46,383 nt of DNA from Sphingomonas faeni (GTDB lineage: Bacteria > Pseudomonadota > Alphaproteobacteria > Sphingomonadales > Sphingomonadaceae). The DNA lies in NCBI RefSeq assembly GCF_023195535.1, contig NZ_JALPNF010000015.1:1-46383 (forward strand). The letters are read 5' to 3'. This document shows positions 33,760 to 43,393 of the stretch, one piece after another (positions within the stretch are counted from its first letter, which is position 1; every line of letters starts with the position of its first letter). Below the pieces are notes generated by a model that ran no database searches, was not told where the DNA came from, and worked only from the letters and a program-made list of their open reading frames with translations. Position numbers and translations under genes: made by a program.

Positions 33760-35909
33760 CCGCCCCCTTCCCCAACCGTCCCCGTGCCGATGCCCGCGAG
33801 AAGGTGATGGGCGCTGCGCGCTATGGAGCCGACCATCAGGTCGCTGGACTGCTGTACGCCATGCAGGTCCCGGCAACCATTGCGAAGGGGCGGATTGCCT
33901 CGCTGTCGGTCAATGCAGCGATGCAGGTACCAGGCGTTATTCGCGTGCTGACTTCAACCGACTTTCTGCCGCCCCCACCTGCGGCCCCTGGCGCACCGCC
34001 CCCGCCTGCAACGCTCACGACAGACATTGCCTATCGCGGCCAGCCGGTCGCACTTGTCGTTGCCGAGACGCTCGAGGCCGCGATCGAGGGCGCCGAGGCC
34101 ATTCGTCCGACCTACACAGTCGCACCCGCGTTCACCTCGCTCATCGAGCAGCCGGGGATGGTGCGCGAAGCCGTCAAGTCGGTGACGGCGGGCGATGCGA
34201 CGCGGGCGATGGCGCGCGCTGTCACTCGACACAAGGCGGACTATGTCTCACCGCCACAGCATCATAACCCGATCGAGATGCTGTCGACGACGGCAGTATG
34301 GGAGAACGGGCAACTCACCATCTTCGAAAGCACGCAGAGCAGCAGCAATACGAAGGGTGCCGTAATGCGTAGCATGCGCCTAACGCCCGAGCAGGTGACG
34401 GTAAAAAGCCCACAGATTGGCGGGGGCTTCGGCCAGCGTGGTGGGGCACAGCGCCAGACTGCCCTTGTCGCCCGCGCCGCGATGCTGCTCGGCCGACCGG
34501 TCAAACTCGTCCTGCCGCGCGGGCAGATCTTCCACAACGCGACCTTCCGGCCAAAGAACCGTCACCGGATCGAGATCGGTGCGGACGCCAGCGGCAAGAT
34601 GATCGCCGTGCGCTACGATGCCGATCAGCAGCAGTCGCGCGAAGGCCAGTTTCCGCCTGACTACCATGAGTCCGTACCCATGCTGTACGGCATCGAGAAT
34701 TACCACGGGACCGCCGCCAATCTGCGGATCGACACGCAGGCGCCAGGCTATATGCGGTCGCCGACACCGCATCCGTCGTGCTTCGCCTTCGAAAGCGCGG
34801 TGGACGAACTTGCCCTCAAGCTCGGCGTCGATCCGGTCGCCTTCCGACTACGCCACCGCGCGACGACCGACCCGATCCACGGCCACAAACTCTCGTCCTG
34901 CTATCTGTCGGAATGCCTGACGGAGGGCGCACGTCGGTTTGGTTGGGAACGGCGCAGTCTCCAGCCGGGATCGATGACGCTGCCCGACGGCACGCAGGTC
35001 GGCTGGGGCGTAGCATCGGGCGCCTATCCGGGCTCCGCCCATCCTAACATCGTCACTCTGCGCGTGAATGCAGACGGTACGACCCGATTTGCGGCTGCGG
35101 GGCATGAGATGGGCCAAGGTATTCGCTCGACCATCGAACAGGTTCTCGTACGCGAACTGGCGATCGATCCTTTGAAACTGGAGATCGCGATCGGCGACAC
35201 CAGCGTAGCGCCACAGCATACGACAGCGGGATCCTGGGGCACTGCAAGCGTCGTGCCGGCAGCGGCAGAGGCGGCCGCAAACCTCAACGCTGCCATGGCG
35301 GAGCTGTTGGCCGGGCGTCAGGTGGCAGGAAACCTACACAGACAGCTTGCGACCGTGCGACGTCCCTCGCTTCAGGTTAAGGTCGAGCATGTCGCGGTCG
35401 ATCAGGGCCCAAAGGATCTGGCGACACTGCGCAAGGGCGGCATGGCGCTGGTCGGGCCGGATTATTCGACCTTCACGACCTACAGCTACATTGCTCACTT
35501 CGTTGAAGTTCATGTCGAACCCGGCACGCGCCGCGTCCGCGTGCCACGCGTCGTCAGCATTGCGGATTGCGGGCGGGTGATCTCGCCGCGCACGGCAGAG
35601 AGTCAGGTTCGGGGTGGCGTGATCTGGGGCATTGGTGCGGCGCTCCGCGAAGCGACCGAAGTGGACCCGCGCTATGGCGGGTGGCTGAACAACGATCTTG
35701 CTGACTATGTCGTGCCCGTGAATGCCGACATCGGTTCGATAGATGTTGGCTTCATCGATCGACCGGATCCTCTCATAAATGCCCTTGGCGCGAAGGGGCT
35801 TGGCGAAGTTGCCATGACGGGCTGTGCCGGCGCTATTGCCAATGCCATTCATCATGCGACGGGTAAGCGGCTGCGCGAGATGCCGTTCAGGATCGAGGAT
35901 CTTCTGTAA
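33756..35909 (+). CDS. paoC: Aldehyde oxidoreductase molybdenum subunit, PaoC type
   Basis: The 717-residue protein carries the molybdopterin-cytosine-dinucleotide site features GGGFGQRGGAQRQTALVARA and AGHEMGQGIRSTIEQVL, and the catalytic Glu684 in GAKGLGEVAMTGCAGAI. A Pro-rich insert (LPPPPAAPGAPPPPATL) follows the N-terminal domain. It oxidises aldehydes, probably aromatic ones, using water as oxygen source. The dedicated insertase/XdhC-like protein PaoD is not next to it, so maturation must use a gene elsewhere. The ATGA overlap with paoB supports a fixed three-subunit complex. Confidence 0.92.
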   Translation: MTAPFPNRPRADAREKVMGAARYGADHQVAGLLYAMQVPATIAKGRIASLSVNAAMQVPGVIRVLTSTDFLPPPPAAPGAPPPPATLTTDIAYRGQPVALVVAETLEAAIEGAEAIRPTYTVAPAFTSLIEQPGMVREAVKSVTAGDATRAMARAVTRHKADYVSPPQHHNPIEMLSTTAVWENGQLTIFESTQSSSNTKGAVMRSMRLTPEQVTVKSPQIGGGFGQRGGAQRQTALVARAAMLLGRPVKLVLPRGQIFHNATFRPKNRHRIEIGADASGKMIAVRYDADQQQSREGQFPPDYHESVPMLYGIENYHGTAANLRIDTQAPGYMRSPTPHPSCFAFESAVDELALKLGVDPVAFRLRHRATTDPIHGHKLSSCYLSECLTEGARRFGWERRSLQPGSMTLPDGTQVGWGVASGAYPGSAHPNIVTLRVNADGTTRFAAAGHEMGQGIRSTIEQVLVRELAIDPLKLEIAIGDTSVAPQHTTAGSWGTASVVPAAAEAAANLNAAMAELLAGRQVAGNLHRQLATVRRPSLQVKVEHVAVDQGPKDLATLRKGGMALVGPDYSTFTTYSYIAHFVEVHVEPGTRRVRVPRVVSIADCGRVISPRTAESQVRGGVIWGIGAALREATEVDPRYGGWLNNDLADYVVPVNADIGSIDVGFIDRPDPLINALGAKGLGEVAMTGCAGAIANAIHHATGKRLREMPFRIEDLL

Positions 35910-36010
35910 TCAACCGATTCGAAATACCGGGGCGGAGACGGGAAATCACATGCCTCCGACGTGCCGAGCTACATCAAATAGCCTTTTAAAAAAGCATCGG
36001 ATCTTGTCGG

Positions 36011-36547
36011 ATGTACGCTCTTCCTCTCGCTGCGGTCGCAGCCCTCATGCAATCGCCGGTTGCCACGACCGCGGTCAGGCCCGGCACGATAGCGATCGTA
36101 GCTGCTGATAATCCGACCACGTCTCCCGCTATCACGAAAACGTTCACGGACGCCGTTCAGCGTACCCTCCTTCGAACACCTTTCCTCCCCCTGCCCGACC
36201 CGAGCCACAGCCTTTACGTTGCCAAGGTTAAGGTATCGCAGACACAGCGTGGCGTTGTCCGGTCCGGCAACGACCGATCGGATCGGCCGGGCATGACGGC
36301 TGGACTTGGAGGTCTGTCGCTGAGTTTGCCCTCGGGGAAGGATCAGTTGCACGGTCTGATAGTGACCAGTCTCGAGGTGACCGTGTCGCTGCGCCGAGAC
36401 AATCACGTCGTGTGGACGGGGCAGGCGACCACGGTGCGCGGTAGTGGCACACGAACAGGCGATCCCTCCGTTGTCGCTACGGCGCTGTCAGATGCCCTCC
36501 TGACGTGGTTCCCTCGGCAGTTGCCGGGACCGCTGTCTATTCCATGA
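36011..36547 (+). CDS. Exported protein of unknown function (178 residues)
   Basis: A Sec signal peptide (MYALPLAAVAALMQSPVATT) leads into a domain with VRPGTIAIVAADNPTTSPA and later LHGLIVTSLEVTVSLRRDNH then VVWTGQATTVRGSG. The pattern of alternating hydrophobic strands and the VWTGQAT segment resemble DUF4136-like or lipoprotein-type outer envelope proteins, without a Cys. No clear family. It lies 100 bases after paoC on the same strand but shows no overlap, so an operon link is unproven. Confidence 0.65.
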   Translation: MYALPLAAVAALMQSPVATTAVRPGTIAIVAADNPTTSPAITKTFTDAVQRTLLRTPFLPLPDPSHSLYVAKVKVSQTQRGVVRSGNDRSDRPGMTAGLGGLSLSLPSGKDQLHGLIVTSLEVTVSLRRDNHVVWTGQATTVRGSGTRTGDPSVVATALSDALLTWFPRQLPGPLSIP

Positions 36548-36665
36548 GTCCTGATAAACACGGTGATCATCAGCCGACGATCCGCGACAATACGCCACTG
36601 CAGCAATGCATCGATCCGACATACTGCCGGTGAGCGCTCCATTCCTTTCAGCGCTGGATCGGCAA

Positions 36666-38546
36666 TCAGGCCACGCCCGAGCGCGTCGTAATCGGCGGTC
36701 GTGAGATGCCCTGCGCATGCCCAAGGAGAAGGGCGGTTGTCGTCTCGCGATTGACTGCGGGCGAGAAGATGTACCCCTGCCCTAACGTACAACCGATCGT
36801 GCGAAGCTGCTCGACTTGTTCTTCGGTTTCTATCCCCTCGGCTACGATCCTGATGCCCATCTTTTTTGCGGTACGGATAAGGCCTTCAACGATGGTCACG
36901 CTGACACCATCGGGTTCCAGATGATCAACGAACAACTTGTCGATCTTGATAATATCAACGGGAACAGTGAGCAGGTGCGTCAGCGACGCAAAGCCCGTTC
37001 CGAAATCGTCCAGCGCGACACGTATGCCATCAGCGCGTAGTGCCCTGATCGCTTGCTGGATCGCTTGGTCGCCACGTCCCATGTACACCGTTTCAGTGAC
37101 CTCGAGAATGACGTGATCGAGAGGGACCCGTTCGCGTTCCAGTGCTGCAGCCAGGACCTGCCCGACGGCGCCGCCAATCAAATCAGCAGATGAGACGTTG
37201 ATACCGACGTGTTGGAACGGAATACCCAAATCTAGCCACCGGCGCAGGTCAGCAGCGACAAGGCTCATCATTCTTGCAGTAAGCGAGGTTGCAACCTGCG
37301 CGTCGGCAGTTGCCTCGTGAAAAGAGGCGGCCGAGACCATATTGTTGCCAATGCGCATGCGGCAAAGCGCTTCCAGTCCTACGATCTCCCGCGTGTCCAG
37401 TCGGAAGATCGGTTGATAATGCGCCTCGATCCGATCTTCTCGCAAAGCCGCGCTAAGGTCCCTGATCGCGCCCATGCGCCGCGTCATGTTCGAGCGGAGC
37501 CCTGCCCAGTATCGTACAAAACCACCACGACCGGTTTCCTTGGCGTGGTAGAGGGCAAAGTCGGCATTCTGCCGAACACTCCCAACCCCGGCGTCGTCCG
37601 ATAAGAACGTAGCGCCTCCGATGGTAGCGCGAGGGACGATGCTATGCCCGCCGCAGTCGGCAGCAACGGAGAGCGTGGCTAGAACCTCATCAGCGATCTT
37701 TTCCAGATCACGGAGAGCTTCAGAAGCCTGGAGAATTACGGCAAACTCGTCGCCCCCGACGCGAAATGTTCGCCCGGGGCTGACCGCTGCCGAAATCCTG
37801 TCGCTGGCAATCTGCAGAAGTTCGTCACCCGCATGATGGCCGAAAGTGTCATTCACGACCTTGAGATTATCGAGATCCAACACGAACAGTGCCCAACTAC
37901 CGACCGCAGCACCTTCGAGTTTCGAAAGTGCGGCATGATAGGCGGCCCGATTGGGGCAACCGGTCAAGGCGTCAGTAAAAGCTCGGCGCTGGTGCTCGAG
38001 GACACGCTCATGTCGCTCGATAGCGATTTGTGTGAGGTGAACGCAGTTAGCCACCACCTCGCGTTCGAAGGCCGTAGGTCCTCGGGCGCTGCGATAGTAG
38101 AAAGCAAATGTAGCGATTGCGCGACCTTCTGCATCACATATCGGACTAGACCAGCATGCGCGGAGCCCGTGCGGAAGTGCAAGGTGTTTGAACTGCGCCC
38201 AGCGGGCATCGGTCTCGATATCAACGACCGCAATATCTGTTTTCAGATATGCAGCAGTTCCGCAAGAACCGGCGAGCGGGCCGACGGACAATCCATCTAG
38301 TGCTTTGGAATATGCTTCCGGAAGGCTCGGGCCAGCTAGCGGATGGAGCACGCCTGCGAAATCGACAGTTAGAACTGAACAGATCACCTCAGGGAGAATC
38401 CGCTCTACTTCTGCACACAGCGTAGTGCACGTTGGCGCAAGGCCGGCGCCCCTAGCGATCATCTTCAAAATAGCATTCTGCAGATGAAGCAGGACGCTTA
38501 CTGTATCATCACCTCCTTCATTTTGATGTGTTTCAGCAGACTCCAT
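36666..38546 (-). CDS. GAF-GGDEF-EAL c-di-GMP enzyme
   Basis: The 626-residue soluble protein has a GAF sensor (about 20-185; VGPLAGSCGTAAYLKTDIAV), a GGDEF domain with an intact active-site loop FRVGGDEFAV (264-268), and an EAL domain with GLEALCRM (392-394), EVTETVYMG, DDFGTGFASL and AEGIETEEQ. The GGDEF inhibitory RxxD site is not present. So it may both make and break c-di-GMP, or one half may be regulatory. The signal bound by the GAF domain is unknown. The ATG at 38546 is preferred to an upstream TTG; neither has a strong ribosome binding site. The region upstream is AT-rich and may hold the promoter. Confidence 0.93.
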   Translation of the reverse strand: MESAETHQNEGGDDTVSVLLHLQNAILKMIARGAGLAPTCTTLCAEVERILPEVICSVLTVDFAGVLHPLAGPSLPEAYSKALDGLSVGPLAGSCGTAAYLKTDIAVVDIETDARWAQFKHLALPHGLRACWSSPICDAEGRAIATFAFYYRSARGPTAFEREVVANCVHLTQIAIERHERVLEHQRRAFTDALTGCPNRAAYHAALSKLEGAAVGSWALFVLDLDNLKVVNDTFGHHAGDELLQIASDRISAAVSPGRTFRVGGDEFAVILQASEALRDLEKIADEVLATLSVAADCGGHSIVPRATIGGATFLSDDAGVGSVRQNADFALYHAKETGRGGFVRYWAGLRSNMTRRMGAIRDLSAALREDRIEAHYQPIFRLDTREIVGLEALCRMRIGNNMVSAASFHEATADAQVATSLTARMMSLVAADLRRWLDLGIPFQHVGINVSSADLIGGAVGQVLAAALERERVPLDHVILEVTETVYMGRGDQAIQQAIRALRADGIRVALDDFGTGFASLTHLLTVPVDIIKIDKLFVDHLEPDGVSVTIVEGLIRTAKKMGIRIVAEGIETEEQVEQLRTIGCTLGQGYIFSPAVNRETTTALLLGHAQGISRPPITTRSGVA

Positions 38547-39197
38547 AGGAAGGATGCCTATCAAATGGCTGGTTTAGATTCCTTTAAACCTCAAATCTAA
38601 GCAAGATTTTAAATAATCCATTTTGATTTCAATTTGGTTTTAGTTCGATTCTTTATCAATATGCGGTCAGCATTTTAATCAATAAGCACCAATTTTCTCA
38701 TCGAATCTCAAGTGGCACACTCACGAGATTTGACGAATGAAACAGCGTGCCAAATATGTCGTCAAGAAACAATACGCGCGCCGCGATTGCTTCTGGCTGT
38801 CCGCTTACGCACAAAGCGCAGCGCTATGGGGGAGAAGACCCGCACAGCGCCAGCGCAATCTCGAGACCGTCCTTCCTGGCCGCAAACAGATTTTTGCGTG
38901 AGTCCTGCCCGTAGCGCGCGTCTCGATCGTGCCCTCGCTTCCTCTTCAACCTTGGCGATCGGCATCTACACCCGCCCCGAATCGAACGCACTCAGCGCCA
39001 TCCGCCGATAGATACCGTTGACGCTCTGCGGGCTAGATACTCGACTCAATCCGCCGTTCAGCTCAACTTGATCACCATCCCCCTTTCGGACATTCGTTCA
39101 GATCAGACTTTCAACTTTTATAGGGCGTCATCGCCCTCGCATCCCGTCCTGCTCCACCCCACCTTAGGCCTGCCTAGTCGAAGCAGGAGCTTGCCCC
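38547..39197. other. AT-rich intergenic stretch between the c-di-GMP gene and the monooxygenase operon
   Basis: From 38565 to about 38700 the sequence is much richer in A and T than the rest of the window, as expected for a promoter region of the minus-strand GGDEF-EAL gene. A candidate is TTGAAA, 15 bases, TAAAAT on that strand. A 54-codon plus ORF (38737-38901, MKQRAKYVVKKQYARRDCFW) is open but lacks support. The string ctttcggacattcgttca (39083-39100) matches the short repeat seen around 43-45 kb. Before 39198, agggcg...cgccct (39122-39137) can form a small hairpin. Confidence 0.45.
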
Positions 39198-39515
39198 ATG
39201 TTCATCGCCATGAACCGATTTCAGGTGATCCCCGGTGCGGAGGAGGCGTTCGAGCAGGCCTGGCTGTCGCGCGACTCTTACCTTGCCGGCGTCCCGGGGT
39301 TCGTCGAGTTCCACATGCTGCGCGGGCCGGCGGCCGACGATCACGTCCTCTATTCGTCGCATACTGTGTGGCTGTCGCGCGGGGACTTCGAGAATTGGAC
39401 CAGGTCCGAGGAGTTTCGCGCAGCCCATCGCGGCGCGGGCAACCACAAGCCGTTGTACCTGGCGCCGCCTCGCTTCGAAGGCTTCGACGTCATCCAGACC
39501 GTGACGCCATCGTGA
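39198..39515 (+). CDS. Antibiotic-biosynthesis-monooxygenase (ABM) domain protein, HmoA-like
   Basis: The 105-residue protein has the ABM pattern MFIAMNRFQVIPGAEEAFEQ, then GVPGFVEFHMLRGPAADDHV and VWLSRGDFENWTRSEEFRAA, which forms a ferredoxin-like barrel. HmoA/IsdG-type relatives open haem and release iron; other relatives oxidise polyketides. The residue pattern W...F..W..S..F..AH is closest to HmoA-type proteins. A GGAGCTTG precedes the ATG. Its stop overlaps the GTG start of the carotenoid oxygenase (GTGA), so the two are co-translated. Confidence 0.85.
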   Translation: MFIAMNRFQVIPGAEEAFEQAWLSRDSYLAGVPGFVEFHMLRGPAADDHVLYSSHTVWLSRGDFENWTRSEEFRAAHRGAGNHKPLYLAPPRFEGFDVIQTVTPS

Positions 39516-40978
39516 CGGTCAATCGACGTCCGACGTTCGCCAGCCGGGTCGAGCAGTCGATCGACAACGTCGTCGGCGCAATCGCCTCGCCGATCGTTAC
39601 AGGCATCGCCGCGTTCAACAAGCGCCGCCTGCCGCCCCGCGATGCGCCGCATCCGCTACTTACCGGCATCCACGAGCCGATGACTGACGAGCTGACCCTC
39701 ACCGACCTCGCCGTCGAGGGTATCATCCCGCCCGAGCTCGACGGCCGCTACGTTCGCATCGGACCAAACCCCGCCGACGCCGATCCGCGCTCTTACCACT
39801 TCTTTACCGGCGACGGGATGCTGCACGGCATTCGCCTCCAGGACGGGCAAGCCCGGTGGTACCGAAATCGCTGGATCCGCTCGACCGATGTCGCGGCAGC
39901 CAGGCACGTGCCGGCGGCTCCAGGGCCACGGCACATCTTCGACACCGTCAACACTAGCGTACTGGACCATGCCGGCAGTGGCTGGGCGCTGGTCGAGGCC
40001 GGCAGCACGCCGGTCCGCTTCGACGAGCATTTGGAGACGCAGCGCTACGACGATTTCGGCGGCACCCTGCCCGGCTCGTTCACCGCCCATCCGCGCCGCG
40101 ACCCGGCGACCGGCGAGTTGCACGCGCTGTGTTACGAGGCGACCGATCCCAAGCGCATTCGGTACAACGTCGTCGATGTCGCCGGCCGGGTGCGACGATC
40201 GGTGACGATCCCGGTGTCGCACGGGCCGCTGATCCACGACTGCGCGATCACGCAGCGCTACGTCGTCGTCATGGACCTGCCGCTTACCCTGTCGATGCGC
40301 ACGGTGCTGGCGGGGCACGGCTTTCCCTACCGGTGGAACGAGAAGCACCCGGCCCGGATCGGGCTGCTGCCGCGCGACAGCGAGGCGGAGGATATCCGGT
40401 GGTTCTCTCTCGATCCCTGCTTCGTGTTCCACACCGCCAACGCTCATGATCTGCCGGACGGAAGCGTGGCGCTCGACGTGGTCGCGTACGACCGCATGTT
40501 CGCCGGCGACAACCTGGCACCGGACGAGCAGCCGCGCGGCCTCGAGCGATGGAGGATCGACCCTTTGACCGGATCGGTGGACCAGCGCGCGATCGATTCC
40601 TCGCCGCAGGAACTGCCGACGATAGACGAGCGTCGGACCGGCCGCCCCTACCGCCATATCTATGCGCTCGGGTTGCCCGAACAGATGACGGAAACGCTGG
40701 TTGGCGAGGCGCCGCTCATCAAGCACGATTTGGAAGGAGACACGCGACGATTGCACGAATTCGGACCGGGACGCATCGCGGGCGAGTTCGTGTTCGTGCC
40801 GCGCTCGTTGGATGCTGGCGAGGATGATGGCTGGCTCATTGGGCTCGTGATCGACGCCGGGGGGCAAACCACCGCGCTGGAGATACTGGATGCCCAGAAC
40901 TTTGAGGCACCGCCCGTGGCATCCGTCCGCATCCCGCATCGCGTGCCGCCCGGCATCCATGGCGCATGGCTGAAGTAA
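39512..40978 (+). CDS. Carotenoid oxygenase family protein (RPE65/lignostilbene-type)
   Basis: The 488-residue protein starts with GTG at 39512, overlapping the previous stop. It has the four iron-binding His sites of carotenoid cleavage oxygenases: FTAHP, GPLIHDCA, VFHTANAHD and PPGIHGAW near the C-terminus. The family opening YVRIGPNP and HFFTGDGMLHGIRL are present. Members cleave carotenoids, apocarotenoids or stilbene-type aromatics with dioxygen. The substrate cannot be told from sequence. Sphingomonads make carotenoids such as nostoxanthin and also degrade lignin-derived stilbenes. A longer frame reaching 39068 overlaps the monooxygenase gene out of phase and is not used. Confidence 0.92.
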   Translation: MTVNRRPTFASRVEQSIDNVVGAIASPIVTGIAAFNKRRLPPRDAPHPLLTGIHEPMTDELTLTDLAVEGIIPPELDGRYVRIGPNPADADPRSYHFFTGDGMLHGIRLQDGQARWYRNRWIRSTDVAAARHVPAAPGPRHIFDTVNTSVLDHAGSGWALVEAGSTPVRFDEHLETQRYDDFGGTLPGSFTAHPRRDPATGELHALCYEATDPKRIRYNVVDVAGRVRRSVTIPVSHGPLIHDCAITQRYVVVMDLPLTLSMRTVLAGHGFPYRWNEKHPARIGLLPRDSEAEDIRWFSLDPCFVFHTANAHDLPDGSVALDVVAYDRMFAGDNLAPDEQPRGLERWRIDPLTGSVDQRAIDSSPQELPTIDERRTGRPYRHIYALGLPEQMTETLVGEAPLIKHDLEGDTRRLHEFGPGRIAGEFVFVPRSLDAGEDDGWLIGLVIDAGGQTTALEILDAQNFEAPPVASVRIPHRVPPGIHGAWLK

Positions 40979-41209
40979 ACTCGTTCACGCAGCAGCCGTG
41001 CATTTTCCAGCCCGACACTCGACCCAGTTGCAGCCGTGTGGGACACTAGGCCCCTTTCCCAGTTTTGGGCGCTCGTTCGGTTTAAATATATTATTGAGCG
41101 TCTTGGAGCCTCGATGCTTGCCTTTTGCGTTTCATCGACAGGTAAATAACATCCTCACACAATGAAGCGTTATGTATTGCAGATTTACCCAATAACTATG
41201 TCATAAATC

Positions 41210-43387
41210 TTATTCTTTACCAAACGCAAGGAAAGAGTCAGCCTTTTCCAGATACTCAGCTGGTTTTCCGATCAGAAACCCTTGAACCTGATCGCAACCC
41301 CATCGACGTAAAGCTGACAGTTGCTCCTCGGTCTCAACTCCTTCAGCAACGATGGTTAAACCAAGGCTCTTGCCTAGACCGATCGTAGCCTTAACGATCG
41401 ATGCCGACGACGCGTGACTGTGCATCGTGGCCACGAAACTTCGATCGATCTTGATCTTGTCGAAGGTAAAGTCTTTCAGATTGCTGAGCGAAGAATGCCC
41501 TGTTCCGAAATCGTCCATCACAACCTTGGCGCCGTACTCGCGGAGCTTCTCCAGCGTTGCCAGAACGTCGTCCCGTTGAAAACCGAGCAGCGTCGCGCTC
41601 TCGGTGACTTCGAGTTCTAATCGGTCGAACGCGACATGCCAGTGCAGTGCTGCATCGCATATCTCAGTCGCGAGGCTGACCGAGCGAAACTGTATCGGCG
41701 ACAGGTTTATCGCCAGTGATACCTTCGAGTCCCAGGTCGATGCCGCGCGAAGAGCCCGATCGATCATCCACGATCCAATAGTTCCGATGAGTCCGCTGGA
41801 CTCGGCTATAGGTATGAACACGTCCGGTGGTATTTCGCCCAGGCCGGGATGCCGCCAGCGAAGTAGAGCCTCGTACGCGACGATTTTCAGCGACACCGTA
41901 TCGGCGATCGGCTGGAACACCAGACGAAGCTCTTTCGCCGAAACGGCATTCTCGAGGTCCCTGGCCAGCCGGACGCGCTGACTTTCCTCGTCCTTCAAAT
42001 GCTTGTTGTAGATCCTTGCCGTATTTTTCCCATCGGCCTTGGCGCGATACAATGCGAGGTCCGCGAGTTCGTGAAGTTCGTCTCCGCTCTTCCCGGGTTC
42101 CGAGAGGGCAACTCCAACGCTCATTTTGATCGCCACGCCCTCGTCCGACGGTGTCGAAGCCATCTTAAAGATGCGCGAGATTAGCGCTTCTGTAGCTGCG
42201 GGTTGGGAGCGCGCTACCTGGATGACAGCGAATTCGTCACCGCCGATGCGCGCCACAAGATCATCGCTGCGCACGCAGGAGGACAGAAGCTGCGCCGTAC
42301 GCTTCAGGACACGATCTCCGCCCGCATGACCCAGTCGATCATTGATGGCCTTGAACGCGTCCAGATCAATGGCAAGCACCGCTACGACGTCACCTGTTCG
42401 CGCGCTACGAGCGAGCTCGTGCGAGAGACGATTTTCGAACAGAAGGCGGTTAGCTAAACCGGTCAACATGTCGTGGTTGGCAAGGAACTCGGCGCGGCGC
42501 TCGGCGGCACGGCGGCTCTCCACGGCATTGCGGTATTCGTTCAAGCCCCGAGCCAAGTCGCCAAGTTCGTCGGCCCGCTTCAGCCCAGGTATGTCCCCGT
42601 GGTTTTCGCCGACATGGAATTCGCGTAGGCGAGCGGCCATGGTGCTTATCGGTAACACCAGCCTTCGATGAAGCCAGATGGTCATGCCGAATACGATCGC
42701 CACGATGACCAGCCCGCCAAGCAGCACCGAAATGATATCCCGTCGGCTCTCACGTCGATTCTTGTCCGCCGCCTTCCAAATCGCCAAGGTCAGTTCCTGA
42801 CGCGCTTGACTACGGCTCGTCTCCAAGACCGTTAGCGCGCCCAAGAAACGCGGCATGGCAGCCTTAATGCCGGAGGGGTTGGACCGGCTCGTTTCGATCA
42901 GTTGGTAGGAGGCCATGACAAAAACTGCGGAGGCTCGCTGCTCGTCCTGGGCAGCCTCCGATCCCAGTTCCGACCTGTAGTCGGGTGATCGGGCCGTTTG
43001 TCGCGAACGGTTTTTAAACTCCGCGATGCGCTTGTGCAGGTCCTTCCAGCTTGCATCAGGTACCTTCGTGCCGCGTTCGGCGTCGCGGGTCAGGCGACCA
43101 ATTTCCTGGCGCAATTGACGTTGTGTCTGCTCCAGCCGGTCCTCCCGGCCGAGTGCGAAAGTGAGAAATGTGATGCGCAGATCGGCTTGATGGATTTTAT
43201 TGCTAACCGAAAGACCGACTGCCAATACTGCTAGCGCCATCACGATGACAGACGCGCAGGCTATGGATACGCGCGCTGATATTGATAACCGCACAGGCTT
43301 CTCCCCAAACCCTGCATGACGCCAATGCGTTACATTATGGTTAGAAGACGCACGGACACGGTCTGCCAAACGCTTATCACGACCCAT
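41210..43387 (-). CDS. Membrane GGDEF-EAL c-di-GMP enzyme with HAMP domain
   Basis: The 725-residue protein has two membrane segments (about 39-62 and 217-240) around a periplasmic helical sensor domain rich in charged residues, then HAMP (240-292), GGDEF (about 300-460) and EAL (about 470-715). The GGDEF loop is intact, RIGGDEFAV (382-386). The inhibitory I-site RSDD (373-376) lies exactly five residues before it. The EAL domain has YEALLRW, VTESATLLGF and MDDFGTGHSSL. Thus synthesis may be subject to product control. The ligand is unknown. The start MGRDKRLADRVRASS gives a basic N-terminus; a later start would also leave the membrane segment intact. Confidence 0.93.
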   Translation of the reverse strand: MGRDKRLADRVRASSNHNVTHWRHAGFGEKPVRLSISARVSIACASVIVMALAVLAVGLSVSNKIHQADLRITFLTFALGREDRLEQTQRQLRQEIGRLTRDAERGTKVPDASWKDLHKRIAEFKNRSRQTARSPDYRSELGSEAAQDEQRASAVFVMASYQLIETSRSNPSGIKAAMPRFLGALTVLETSRSQARQELTLAIWKAADKNRRESRRDIISVLLGGLVIVAIVFGMTIWLHRRLVLPISTMAARLREFHVGENHGDIPGLKRADELGDLARGLNEYRNAVESRRAAERRAEFLANHDMLTGLANRLLFENRLSHELARSARTGDVVAVLAIDLDAFKAINDRLGHAGGDRVLKRTAQLLSSCVRSDDLVARIGGDEFAVIQVARSQPAATEALISRIFKMASTPSDEGVAIKMSVGVALSEPGKSGDELHELADLALYRAKADGKNTARIYNKHLKDEESQRVRLARDLENAVSAKELRLVFQPIADTVSLKIVAYEALLRWRHPGLGEIPPDVFIPIAESSGLIGTIGSWMIDRALRAASTWDSKVSLAINLSPIQFRSVSLATEICDAALHWHVAFDRLELEVTESATLLGFQRDDVLATLEKLREYGAKVVMDDFGTGHSSLSNLKDFTFDKIKIDRSFVATMHSHASSASIVKATIGLGKSLGLTIVAEGVETEEQLSALRRWGCDQVQGFLIGKPAEYLEKADSFLAFGKE

Positions 43388-43393
43388 AATCAG

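Noticed and set aside
39068..39511. Extended N-terminus of the carotenoid oxygenase frame
   Set aside because: It would overlap the whole monooxygenase gene out of phase and lacks family-like sequence. The GTG at 39512 gives the normal start.
39656..40960. 434-codon open frame antisense to the carotenoid oxygenase gene
   Set aside because: Same effect of GC-rich coding sequence; the plus-strand product carries all family motifs while the antisense product has none.
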